From NCBI GenBank assembly GCA_030435675.1, contig CM059624.1, positions 14,284,769 to 14,348,768 on the forward strand: 64,000 nucleotides of DNA, given 5' to 3'. Position numbers and translations under genes: made by a program. The notes under the pieces are model-generated. The model saw only the letters and a program-made list of their open reading frames with translations, was not told the DNA's origin and made no database searches. Every line of letters begins with the position of its first letter. Within the stretch, counting starts at the first letter, position 1. Source of the DNA: Steinernema hermaphroditum. Lineage: Eukaryota > Nematoda > Chromadorea > Rhabditida > Steinernematidae. Positions 46,323 through 56,696 of this stretch are shown piece by piece.

Positions 46323-48133
46323 CTTGGCGGATGAGTGTTGTGACCAGTGGTTCGACTAATACAGGTGCAGAAATAGGACCGTCTCCGATCAGATCATACT
46401 AAAACAAAACAAGCCGTAAAGGGTGGAGTGCAAACGAAGACGTCGCCGACAAATAAGAAAGCGGTGTTGAAGGGACTGGTTCCTGGCGGATTGATTCCAA
46501 AAGTTTTATTGTGATACTCATCGCTGGACGCGTGATGGAAGCGCAATAACAGCGCGCGACAGATGAGACGAGTTTTCCCAAATGGGCTCCGACGGAAAGT
46601 AGCAATCAGTGGGGGAGTTGTTCGCGCCAAGGGCATACTGGGAAGCTGGAGGGACGGTGAGAACGGCGTTCGCTGTGGACGATAGAAAAATGGTGCAAGA
46701 AAAAGCGAACAGGGTCACAGAACGGATATAAAAAAGGTTAAAAAAGATTGCGAATGAACTAACAAGGTCTTAATAGGAAAGCAATCTGCTGAGAGCAAAT
46801 TACAAGGCCTCGATAGCGCAGTAGGCAGCGCGTCAGTCTCATAATCTGAAGGTCGTGAGTTCGATCCTCACTCGGGGCAATATTTTTACGTTTATCGATG
46901 TATTAGTCTTTAGTCGATGTATTGGAAGAGCACTCGCAATAATGAAGGTGAAGCTCATCTGAGAATTGCCCTGTGTTTCATCATCTTCGGTCAAAACATT
47001 CAGCCAGTTCTTTTAGTAATAGTAAATTCAATTCCGCCATTTTGAAGCAAAACTTCCAAAATACGCAGGCATGATCAGTCTGAGGTCGCCTAATGCATTG
47101 GGAAAAGAGATCGATGGATCTATTGCAGTATTCGGGATAGGGCTAGGCTGACCTCCTTTCTATTTCAGTCTGGCCGCTTCCGATTCCTGGTGGAGGGTCC
47201 CTCTTCTGAAAAGGCGTCGGCCACTACACTCAAATGGCGAAAAGCGCGAAAACCACTAAAATCGGCTGCGGTCACGCAAAGTGCCCCAACATGAACCTGG
47301 TCGTGTGCAATCGGGTTGGGGAACTAGCGGTTCTAAGGGACAGGGACAGAGATATATTCGATCGGATCCAGTAAAAACAGCATAGCAATGGTAGAGGATC
47401 CAAGTAAAGAAATCGATGGATCTACTGGAGGACACGCTCCAAAGGCCAGAAATAGTAGGTTGGGATAAGGATGGTTCTAAAGGAGCACGATTCGTAATAT
47501 GTTTACCTTGCCGAACAGTCCAATAACTTCTTAAATATCCAAAGAAGAACACATTTCCATCAAACCGATTCCATAAAAGCGACCAAAAAACCAACCACCA
47601 CCCAAAAATCGATTTACAGTTCCTTTCACTTTCGTTATCCCCGTGCGGTAAACACATAAATGCGCGACAGCGATCCGACAGCCACGTGTTTGCCTAACGC
47701 CACAATTTTCAAACAATCAACCCGAAATCGATCACCCGAAAACAAGGCGATCTCGGCGCCGATCGATAACGACCACAGGATGCGCGGCGGCTGTTTATAT
47801 CTTTGCCGCGCGGTGATTTACAACTCTGGGAAAAGTGCTTCGGGTTTGTGATGCTAATGGGTCGTGAATGGATGAGGCAATGATGCTTACTTTTGGGTGT
47901 CAGGTCATGGGTGTGTTGTCTGTACAGAAGACTTTAAGACGTGTTTATTTGACGGTCCAACAAAACAATGAAGAGCGGCGCCTTGAAAGGGTCATTATTG
48001 ATAGGAAAAAGTTATGACCTGTCGTAAATTGGTCGTTCGTTCTTTCTATTCAAAAAAGGCTATCCTCTAGGTTCAAGAAGTAACCTTTCTAGTCTATGCT
48101 TATGTCCCCACTTTAAATCATCAAATATCCTAC
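46323..48133. other. Innexin upstream region / intron of the alternative isoform
   Basis: Contains a tRNA-Met gene (46807-46879). A minus-strand frame at 46718-46518 starts with a signal-like MTLFAFSCTIFLSSTANA, but its continuation cannot be assembled. Two partially similar 65-bp stretches near 47110 and 47405 (AATCGATGGATCTA-type) also occur. No confident gene; if exon 1b at 48134 is used this whole interval is intronic. Confidence 0.45.
46807..46879 (+). tRNA. tRNA-Met (CAT)
   Basis: Same 73-nt cloverleaf as the copy at 45726-45798. Anticodon CAT is at 46840-46842, and a T5 run follows within 15 bases. Identity with the other copy extends beyond the gene: CAAG just upstream and CAATATTTTTACGTTT downstream. 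The two genes are about 1 kb apart and face each other in inverted orientation. Confidence 0.93.
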
Positions 48134-48331
48134 CGTATTCCACGATGACGGGAACATAGGCGGCGTTATGCATTCTATGGGCGATCCGGAAAATGTCTTA
48201 AGGGCGCTAAGCGAGCTCAGGACGACGAGCGCGTTGGAAGTGACAAAGAAGTGGAGATGGTCGAGCTGGTCAGCGTTCACGTGGCGCCCAAACGTGCGCA
48301 GGTTGTGGAGGAAATACTCCACCGCTGGCAT
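48134..48331 (-). CDS. Alternative first coding exon of the innexin (exon 1b)
   Basis: ATG at 48331, 66 codons, ending in a GTAGGA donor in phase 0 directly after ...FPSSWNT. It aligns without a gap to exon 1a of the innexin (ending ...FPGSWEQ). Both contain a D-x-L-D/T-x-L/R-H-Y/F-like motif, a membrane span and P-I/L-E-C. Donor phase and position are the same, so either exon can join exon 2 (YAENYCW) in frame. It lacks the usual DDD cluster (RHVNADQLDHLHF instead). It may be a true alternative promoter/exon producing a different first transmembrane segment, or the stranded first exon of a lost duplicate. No other innexin exons exist between the two. Confidence 0.7.
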
Positions 48332-48937
48332 CTTTTGCCTCCAAGATGGCAGGCAATGATGGTTAGGAGAGAAAACCGGAAACGGGGGCGGCGGTAAAGT
48401 GCTTGCCGAACTGTATCGAATACACTTGAGCGTCAACTAATCCGAATCACAAACACTCGTGCCGGAGCGCGCGGAGAACCACCGTTTGACGCCGCGCGGC
48501 GGGCGGTCGCCGAAATGGTTCGAAGATGAGTGCAGTTATGAAATTGTGTGCGCAAAGCTGGGTATATAAATGGAACGGACGAGCGGATCGAGTGAAAAGA
48601 CCTTTTGAATCGCGGATGGACCACCCATCGCGTACAGAGGGAATAGACAATCGGCGTAGCTGCGAACTGACTCAAAGTTGGGGCTTCCTGGACAATCCCT
48701 CTGCTACAAACGGTCCAAGGGTGTGTCATTCCCAAGCGTCAGGAACCGCTGCACCTCGTGGAAGACGAGCAACGCTGACAGATCCACAGAAAGAACCGAT
48801 CGCGATCCTGATCACCACTGAGTGACTAAAACCACCGCTATCACTGGAACAGACCTAAAACTCGGCGCACAACATAGTTGAATCAAGCGATAAATTCATT
48901 GCTTCCTCCAAATTGTCATCACATCTACGCGCGGCTA
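48332..48937. other. Upstream of exon 1b; no gene assigned
   Basis: A TATATAAA on the + strand (about 48551-48558) precedes a 99-codon + frame (48526-48825) that has no recognisable domain. On the minus strand this is the promoter side of innexin exon 1b. The segment 48460-48520 is CpG-rich. Confidence 0.35.
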
Positions 48938-49684
48938 TCAAACATGGTAGATACCGGTAATAGTCTTGTTTCCTTCCTAAAATAATGAATGAAAATATAA
49001 TGGATGAAATACAGGATAATAACATACATCTTCCTTTCGGCAAGGTGTGAATTGGGCGTCCGGGAACATCTCCTCCGTTCGACAGTTGTGAAGATCCAGC
49101 ATCGGTTTCTTCTTCTCTTCGGAAATCGGTGACGTCGTCGGCTGTGACTTCGCAGCGGAAGGTGCTGTTTCCGTAACAACGGTGCTCGCTCCACCCTCAG
49201 CAGTCGGGATTGTACCTTTCGATACGCCACTACTTAACCACGATTGCGCGTCCTTCGTCGTTGACTCCAAACAAGTATAAGTTTCGGCGAGTTCTTGTTC
49301 ATGGGCTTTCGAAGCTTTCACAGAAGCTGCTTGTACGGCTGTGTGCCGCTTGTTCGGCGCTGGCTTCTTCTTCGAAGCTGCAGAAGCTTCTGTCACCTTC
49401 TTCTTCTTGGAAGCTGCAGAAGCTTCCGTTGTCTTCTTTTTCTTAGAAGCTGCAGAAGCTTCCGCTGCCTTCTTCTTCTTCTTGGAAGGCATCGAAACGT
49501 CCTCTGGAACTGCCCTGTGCTTCGACACTGACGACGGTTCAGTTAGAGCTCGCTTGCGCTTGGAGACTGTTGTCGACGCATCACTTGCAGTTGGCTTCTT
49601 ATTCGTGCACAGGACGACGGTATACAGAGCGGCTGACGGAAGAAAGAAAAACGGAAACAACAGGGAGCAAATCTGAAACATCAT
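48938..49684 (-). CDS. Lys/Ala-rich repeat protein with signal-like N-terminus
   Basis: Two minus-strand exons, 49684-49028 and 48976-48938; 231 aa. The start follows an acceptor-like CATTTCCCCAG and a short leader, consistent with trans-splicing. Residues 1-25 (MMFQICSLLFPFFFLPSAAL) look like a signal peptide or membrane anchor. The middle carries three tandem copies of an EASAASKKKK-type unit (about 14 residues) and further Lys-rich clusters. The C-terminal third is Ser/Thr/Glu-rich with a few cysteines (FTPCRKED). The composition of the middle resembles histone H1 or nucleolar tails, which conflicts with the hydrophobic N-terminus. A downstream start giving a nuclear protein is possible. 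Family not recognised. Confidence 0.6.
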
Positions 49685-50475
49685 GTTGGCCGAAAAAACG
49701 CACTTCCGACCGAACTCGACTGGGGAAATGAAAATGAATGCGGTTGAAGTGTCTGCAACGAGCAACAGACAGTCGCATATTTGCAAAGGCCCAGACAAAG
49801 ACAAAAGTGCATAAAAACGTAGATATAGACAGAAAGATGGATTTTTCAGACGTCTCTTTTTGGAGCGCTCGAGACAATTGGTGCATCTACTGTGGGTTGG
49901 CGGTTTCATGTCCTTTTTCTCTTGCTGCGTGTGTCCCTAGCTTTCTAGCAATTGAACTGGCCGAAAACAGGAAGAGTATAGAAACATATAAGCATAATTA
50001 TCAGGCGATAAGAAGAGGAACGGGGGAAAATTTAGATAGTTCACTCAAGAATACGTTGATCAAGGTCCAACTCTCCCATTTACGCACATTTACAGCGAAG
50101 TTTAAGAATCGCTCTCGGCGCACGGTCGCTGATTTGACCAGACTAAAGACATAAACGAAAAATCTTCGGGCAGTTCGGAACGAAGAACAAAAACACATCA
50201 ACCATTTGCAAACAAACCGACCGCTCAACAAGCATCAGAAGCAGTGATGCCGAACGAGTCCGAAATCCCATTGAGTCCGAGAAATTTCTGTTCGCTGTCT
50301 GCAGAAAAAAAGGGACACTCACCTGACTCCGATTTCTACGCCGTGGCGTTCAATAGTCGGCGGTGCTGCGAGTACGGTGGGCATTTGCGTCTTGAGGCGA
50401 AGACATTTAAACGAGACAAATGATATTCAACCTCTCTATAGTCGTCTGCCTATCTATTTTGTCTCTTCCCTCCTC
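49685..50475. other. Intergenic between divergent genes
   Basis: Promoter space for the Lys-rich gene (-) and the Rho-type GTPase (+). The 138-codon + frame at 49738-50154 overlaps the 5' side of the minus-strand gene and shows no domain. Confidence 0.45.
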
Positions 50476-51111
50476 ATGGTATTGTGTATCTTTTGAATAG
50501 CGATATATCTGTTCTTCTTTTAGGCCGAAATCCGCAAGAAGCTAGTGATTTTTGGGGACGGAGCCTGCGGTAAAACTTCCCTGCTGCACTCCTTTACCAA
50601 AGGCACGTTCTTCCCCGAACACGAGTCCACTATCTTCGAAAATTATGTGGTCGACATGACGATGGACGGAAAGACGGTGCAGCTGGCTCTATGGGACACT
50701 GCAGGACAAGAAGATTGCAGTAGAATCCGCCCACTCAGCTACATGGACATCGACGTGATCCTCCTCTGCTTCGACGTCAGACGCCCAATCACTCTGGAAA
50801 ACGCGAGCATGAAGTGGACAGGCGAAGTGCGCTACTATTGCCCCAACGTTCCCATGCTTCTGGTGGCAAATAAGACCGACAACCGCAATGAGCAGAAGGT
50901 CAACACAGTAGGCGCAGTCGCCGGAGGTGAAGCCGTGAGTAAGATTGGCGCCAGCCACTATGTTGAGTGCAGTGCCAAGACGGGAGAAGGAGTTGCCGAA
51001 GTGTTCGACAAAGCGGTCCGCGCGGTGCTCCACAAGCAGAAGAAAGGCAAGAAGTGGTGTTGCTGCGTCCGTGTTATTTATAAGAATGTGTGTTATTTAT
51101 GTTGTAAGTAA
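50476..51111 (+). CDS. Rho-family small GTPase with unusual C-terminus
   Basis: Exon 1 is just the ATG (50476-50478). A 45-bp intron (50479-50523) ends CTTCTTTTAG, and exon 2 runs 50524-51111; 196 aa. The start reads MAEIRKKLVIFGDGACGKTS, matching Rho proteins closely. Nucleotide-binding motifs: P loop GDGACGKT, switch II WDTAGQED, base-recognition NKTD and ECSAKTG. Rho GTPases switch actin and polarity pathways at membranes. Oddities: the Rho insert region is about nine residues shorter than in RhoA. The C-terminus (KKGKKWCCC then YLCCK) has a polybasic-plus-cysteine stretch but no CAAX box. Membrane attachment would need palmitoylation or CC-type prenylation (inference), or a final exon was missed, though AATAAA at 51120-51125 argues against one. 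The gene lies about 210 bp upstream of the CDC50 gene. Confidence 0.88.
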
Positions 51112-51323
51112 GTATTTCTAATAAAGGCCACTAGATGTTTGTTATTTTACCTCCTGCTTCTCGGTCGTATCAGTCAATGGTGATAATTGGCAGTGCCCTC
51201 GCCAGAAAGGGGAAGGCTTGTATTCTCCATGCACCAATGGGGAGCGAGCGACGAAGAAAGAGCGCCGAGGACTGACTCATCGCATCACCCCTCCAAAATT
51301 CGTAATTCCTCATGTTTTGTAAA

Positions 51324-52670
51324 ATGTCCGCGTTTCCCATCTGCGCCGTCGGAGTCGACCGATCGTCACTGTCACAGAGGATTTCAACTAAAAAGAAAGG
51401 TACACTTCATTCGGATTCAGTTTACCCTTGGTGATCCTCAGCGACCCTGTGCAGGAGCTCTCCTTTCTGGCAAAAGCTCACACAGCAGCGACTCGAAGGG
51501 AGCACTCCGGAGCCCAGTTTCTTCCTCGTAGTTACCGTGCTTTTCCTGACCGGACTCACCTTCATTCCCCTCGGAGTTGTCTTCCTCAAAGCCTCGAACA
51601 GCGTCTCCGAGAGGAAAGTACCGTATCATGTAATGTAAAATCTTTCAGAGAAGCGATAAGTAGACGGTCTTTAGAATGAGGTCTTCAAGGGGAGCTACAG
51701 TAACCACAGCTTCGAGCTGAAAGAAGACATCCGAGGGAGAATCGTCGTCTTCTACGAAATCGACAACTTCTTCCAGTCGCACCGCCTCTACATGCAGACG
51801 ATTCCAGGGCAGCAACTACTCGGGAACATCGAAGTTAGCCTTCTAAACTCTGTGCACTTTTAGAATCTTTTTAGCACTATGAGGACTGCACTATATACGC
51901 CAGCCGTGTCTTCGTCTTCTTGGAGAAGGTCCTAGGCATCGGTTCCAACGCGACCATTATTCAGCACAAAAGCAAAGTCCCATGTGGCCACACCTTCCGT
52001 CCCATGTTTCACGATCGGTTTAGCCTGAAGAGGATCACCGCCGGTGGCGAAGAAGAAATCAAGATAGAAGAGGCCGACGCCTCTTTTCTCCATCCATCCG
52101 AACTCCTTTTCCACGATCCGCCCGTAGGTACTGTTCTAAAGTGACTCTTAGTACTTTTTGTAGCTCTCAGAAGGAGAAGATTTGTGCTCGCTCATGAAGA
52201 AAAAGGGACTACAGAACGGCGAAGGCCCGTATAAATTTTGCGAACGTGGCTTTACTGTAAGTTTCGGACCATAACGCAGTCACCTCACCCTCTACAGTAT
52301 CCTCCTTATCTGATATGGATCAGAAGCGCCGCATTTGGATCGTTCCGAAAGCCATATGGAGTTGTGAAGCCGCCTGAGGGTTGGGGTCTGCCGATGGGGA
52401 ACTATACGGTAGGCTCTGTTAGGCACATTTTAACATCGACATGAGATTCAGTTGCACGTCGATCGAAACTTCTTGCCAGCGAAGAGCTTCACTCATCTCC
52501 GCATTCGTTTCGTGCTCTCGACGCTCTCTTGGATGGGTGGCAAGAATCCCTTCTTGGGCATCATCTATATCGTCGTGGGAACGCTCTGTATCCTTGCGGG
52601 ACTTGTGATCTCTTTCGTTTATGTGAAGTATGGAATCGGACGCGACCCTTTTAGAAATTTCAGTGATTAA
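51324..52670 (+). CDS. CDC50/TMEM30 flippase beta subunit
   Basis: Seven exons: 51324-51399, 51442-51629, 51675-51833, 51875-52123, 52164-52256, 52298-52408, 52452-52670; 364 aa, normal for the family, with all phases matching. CDC50 proteins chaperone P4-ATPases, which move phospholipids to the cytosolic leaflet. Features: a cytosolic N-terminus with FWQKLTQQRLEG, a first span (FFLVVTVLFLTGLTFIPLG), and a large ectodomain with EIDNFFQSHRLYMQ (family N-F-Y-Q-N-H-R-R-Y). CGHTFRPMFHDRF matches the family P-C-G...S-x-F-N-D region, followed by WIRSAAFGSFRKPYG and a final span (LGIIYIVVGTLCILAGLVISFVYV). The usual C-x-x-C pair before the ectodomain strand is not evident. The exon 2 end could be 9 bases earlier. 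Spacing to the GTPase suggests an operon. Confidence 0.9.
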
Positions 52671-53254
52671 ATATTGAGGATTGTTTTACATACTCGTGAG
52701 AGTCATACTTAGTCAACAAGGAAGATTCCCGAACTAATAAATGGCGATTTAGCTGTACACCAGTAGCACTTCGGACGTGGATTCCAGTGCCTTATTGTGA
52801 GCGGTGATCTCCTTTCTCACCGGTGGTTCCCTGCGGTCCAAGTATCTTGCAGTTGTTTTAGTTGGAATGCGTTCGTAATCTGGCAGATAGCGATCCGATT
52901 GTTAGATTTGCTGGCCTGATCGACCTGATACGGTTATTGAATATTCAATTTTTGAACGTAAAATCCACCTTTTGCATGAATACTATCTTTGTCAAAATCA
53001 TAATTGCCATAGTGGTTTTTGTCATAATGTCACGCATGTTTACATAAGTGCGATCACGACTTTCTGTGACTCATCCGTGGATCAGGATCAGGGCTGTGCA
53101 AGAGTCGTGAGTCAGAACTCATTCTTTCAAAAGACTGATATACCGTTTGATATTAAAAGAAACATGCATTCTTTATTCTCATAACGACTATTTTCCCCAG
53201 GATAACGAATATGAAGCTAGTCAAACAGTCCAATAATGAGTGCAGATGTGCGCA

Positions 53255-53770
53255 TTTTGCAGCGATCGGTCGGGTCGTCCACTCGCTCTCGCTCTCTCTG
53301 AGGCTGTCTGAGCCGAATGAGTTGAGTGAGCGGTCGTTCTCGGCCGTCGTTGTTGGCGCAATGATCGCCCCGGCTCCCAGAAGGCCTGGAACACCAGGGA
53401 GCCGTAGTTCCACCGTCTCGCCAAAAAGCCCGTCACGACCGCCCGACTCTACCCGCGCCGCCAGAGAAGCCGAAGAAGCGTTGCAACTCCGAAGTCCGCG
53501 CCGCCAGCCGAACCGAAGATGACTCTCCGCTCCGTTGGCTCTACTCCACCGCTATTCCACTTCCGGAATCAGCTCTTCACGAGTTCGATGCCCGCGCAAA
53601 CTAATGAGAGCGCTGCATTCTATTCGGATTCGTCTGCTCCACCGAAATCAGAAGAAAATCAGTGACCACGGTGTGACTATGTTCTTCTTTGTGCATATAT
53701 GAGACGTCCTGTACGGCGTAAGCCGTTGATTCGGGAAGATAAATCGTGTAAAATCGTGTAAAATCGCGGT
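53255..53770 (+). repeat. Dispersed 0.5-kb repeat, copy C
   Basis: Nearly full length, opposite in orientation to copies A and B. Shared landmarks in order: CAGCGATCGGTCGGGTCGTCC, the AAGGCCTGGAACACCAGGGAGCC block, CTCTCCGCTCCGTTGG, GCGCAAACTAATG, ATATGAGACGTCC, then the hairpin ACGGC-GTAA-GCCGT and GATAAATCGTG. Comparison with A and B defines the unit. Confidence 0.7.
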
Positions 53771-54349
53771 ATAACATTAGTGTGCGCGAGCATTGGAGAG
53801 GCGCAGTACTGAATCCGGTAGAGGTCCTATTCGAGATCTCGAAATTATTTCATTTTATTTTATCATACGCAGTCTGTCGCTTTTTTCACAATTTCTCAAC
53901 GCGGAAATGCGATAATGATAGGATATGTGTCTGTCGACATAAAAACGCCGACGTAGCCACAATTAACTTTTGATTGCAGGTCTCTGGCCAGACAATCGCC
54001 TCGAGATTCTCTGCAGACGGCACCGCCATTTTAAGAAAGCACACTTGCCCTCTAGGCCCTTTTTTGCATTTCCGGACTCTATCGCTGTATGGTGCGATTA
54101 AATTAAATACATCCAAAGACCGCCCGAGGCCAATTCGGCGCCTTCATACTCCCTCCATCTTGTCCCGTTTTTCTTTGCGCTTTGATGTGCACTTCGTTCT
54201 GCAATGGGTGACGAGGACATGCGGTGACGTTTGTGCTTCTGCAGAAGAGAGATATTATCATGACCGACCGCGACAGGTGATCATCATCTCCCGATCCATG
54301 TCATGTTTTTGCTTTTTGCGAAAGCCTATGTAATGATATTATTTATGGT

Positions 54350-55480
54350 GGGCATTAATTTTATTACTTCCTTCAGTCAGCTGGTCGGGCAGCAACGGGG
54401 TTTAAGATGTCCACGTTTCGTCATGCTCTTTCCATGCAAAGCGCGTCTTGTCTTTCCTATTATTGTTTGTGATACATTTAGGTCTTCAGATATGATCGGT
54501 AGTGTATTGGCAGGTTATTGCGGAAGAAATTTTTGTGTTTTACTTACAATGATACGTTTTACTGGCATCTGATAATGTTGTCTGATAAGCAATTATTTTT
54601 GTTTCTTTGCGAGAGCTCCTGTTTTTTACTACTACTTTTGTTGTCCGAATTCTAAAAGTATTTTTGCGCCCTATCTCACTCGCCATATTGCTTTACATAC
54701 AACACGGTTCATTTGCTCCTCACAAACAGACGCAATTGGCTACTGTATATATATAGTCTCGGATATGGTCACAAACAAAGAAATTCCTGAACCGTCGGCA
54801 CAAGTTGGGCGGATGCGAGCCCACTCCGGCTCGGATTGCGAAATTTATGCTGATTCGATTCGCTGGTCATTCGCAACGTATCTGTGAACGAACCCCATGG
54901 CAAATGATCTAACCTTTTTGGGCGTCTTCTTGGGTCTTCTTCGGACATTGCATTACTTTTCTTGCTTCCCTGTCTGCGATGCAACGCAAAGCAGACTGCC
55001 GATAGACTTGACTAATTTTATTGCTTCCTTCAGTCAGCTGGTCATGTAGCAATCTGAAGAATCTCATCTCTGAAGAACTATGTCAGGTCTTTGCGAACAG
55101 TCGCAATTAGGCACCAGTTCTTCAGAGATGATCGGTTGAAATCAAATATATTGTATATGCACGTGCTGCAGAAATTTTGTACAAATGGTGCATGCTCTTC
55201 ATTATTTTTACTTACACTGGCACGTTGTACTGGCATAATCTTGTCCGATAAGTAACTGTTTTTGTCCGCTTTGTGATATGTTGTTTTCGTGTTTTTTACT
55301 TCGTCTTGTGCGAATTTCGTCTCAATGAAGTAATTTTTGGGCTATTTTTGGTAGCTGACCATATACTAATTTTTGAATCTTTGCATACAACGCGGAAGGA
55401 AATGTTTACTTTTGGGCTACTTGCTTTTTTGCTTCCTCAATGCGCTATAGCGCAAGATTGACCGCCGATGATGATATGAC
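54350..55480. repeat. Diverged tandem duplication (~650-bp unit)
   Basis: Unit 1 (about 54350-55000) and unit 2 (about 55010-55480) share, in order: CTTCCTTCAGTCAGCTGGTC, TCTTCAGA-ATGATCGGT, GGCA-GTT-TACTGGCAT, GTC-GATAAG-AA-T-TTTTTGT, and a CTTGCTT-C...TGCG--...CAGACTGCCGAT-like end. It is non-coding and heavily substituted. Confidence 0.5.
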
Positions 55481-55702
55481 GGTAAGTGCTGAAGGGTTCG
55501 AGTTGGCTGATGAGTGATCATGGCCGGAAAAGCAAATTGCCAAATTCTCTTTTAGATGGGATACGAACGTCTCTTAGATTAGATAAGAACGAATGTCAGT
55601 CGAGAATTGAGCTGGTTACTTCTTCTTCTGTCGTTCGTAATTTTTGTGAATCTAATCTCGAACCAACCACGTTATGTTCAAACGCGATAACGTGCATATA
55701 GT

Positions 55703-55901
55703 TGTTGTAACATCGGGCTGGATACGAGAGAGAATCGGCAGACGAAGTGTACATGTGCAGAAAGAGAGACACATGTTGGAACAAAACAACTTTATTCGTG
55801 CCAAAAAACTAACTCCCCACAACAACGCTCGTTCCTCGCTAGCATCCGACCACACACACTGTGGCCGGGAAATTGTGGTGGGACCAAGTCCCAGTTCGAC
55901 A
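55703..55901 (-). mobile_element. Probable solo LTR (199 bp)
   Basis: On the minus strand it starts TGTCGAACTGG and ends TGTTACAACA (TG...CA form). It has an AATAAA about 105 bp in (+ strand 55791-55796) and a TAGT direct repeat on both sides (55699-55702 and 55902-55905). No internal domain is present. The 4-bp flank alone could be chance, so confidence is moderate. Confidence 0.45.
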
Positions 55902-56696
55902 TAGTGGATTTTTATCAATTTTTGTCAGTATTTCGGACTTATTTCCTATTGCAGGATCCCGCTTTTTTTATGACTATTGCATCCCCTGCAGCCGATCTCT
56001 GATCCATAGTTTCTGTTCCTTTTTTATGAAAGCATAGTAGACAATATTTTACTCCTCCCACTCGAAGTTATGTTACACTTCATAACCATATCAGCCGACG
56101 CAGCCTCCTTGTTTGAGCACAATTTCGTTTGGCAGTTGTCGCGCATCAAAGCTGAGAAAGAAGATTCCAGGAAGTGGCGAGTTGAAAAAGTGACACAAGA
56201 TCAAATTTCGAGGCAGCCTTCCGTGCAAATGGACACGCACGCTTCGTGCAGCTTTGTGACTTTACTCTCGTTTTCGTGATTGGCTGTTAACTGCACGTAC
56301 CAGCTGTTATCTAAACTTTAATATTTCGGACCGTCAATGAAAGTAAATTTTGTTGTGTAAGCAAATTTTGAGTCAAGCGGAAGCTGTTTCCGAGTTCCCA
56401 TTAGGGTTTCCGTCACGGGACGTCTTGGTTGTGGGGCTACTGGCCACATGCTTTGATATCGTTTTCAACTTCCTTTTTTAAATGCGGCTGCTCGTAAATT
56501 CTCTTGCAAGATATCGGCAGCCTGATGTCGGTAAACTCCATGATAAACAGGAAAGGCCTAGCGGCATAGAGATGGAGACACCATAGCCCTGTGGATCTAG
56601 AGAAGAGAATGGCAGTTTTCGACCTGTGTTGAGTGATTTTGTGTGTGGCGCTGCGGCTTAGGCTAATGTCATTAATGCAAGCAGAGTAATACTGAC

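Larger units (their letters stand above)
52671..56696. other. Gene-poor region
   Basis: No convincing coding gene. It contains copy C of the 0.5-kb repeat, a diverged tandem duplication (54350-55480) and a solo LTR (55703-55901), all listed separately. Small frames (under 120 codons) show no domains or splice partners. Confidence 0.55.

Noticed and set aside
30158..53436. Recurring frame with RWNYGSLVFQAFWEPG in several places
   Set aside because: It comes from the dispersed 0.5-kb repeat; start, stop and frame are not conserved between copies.
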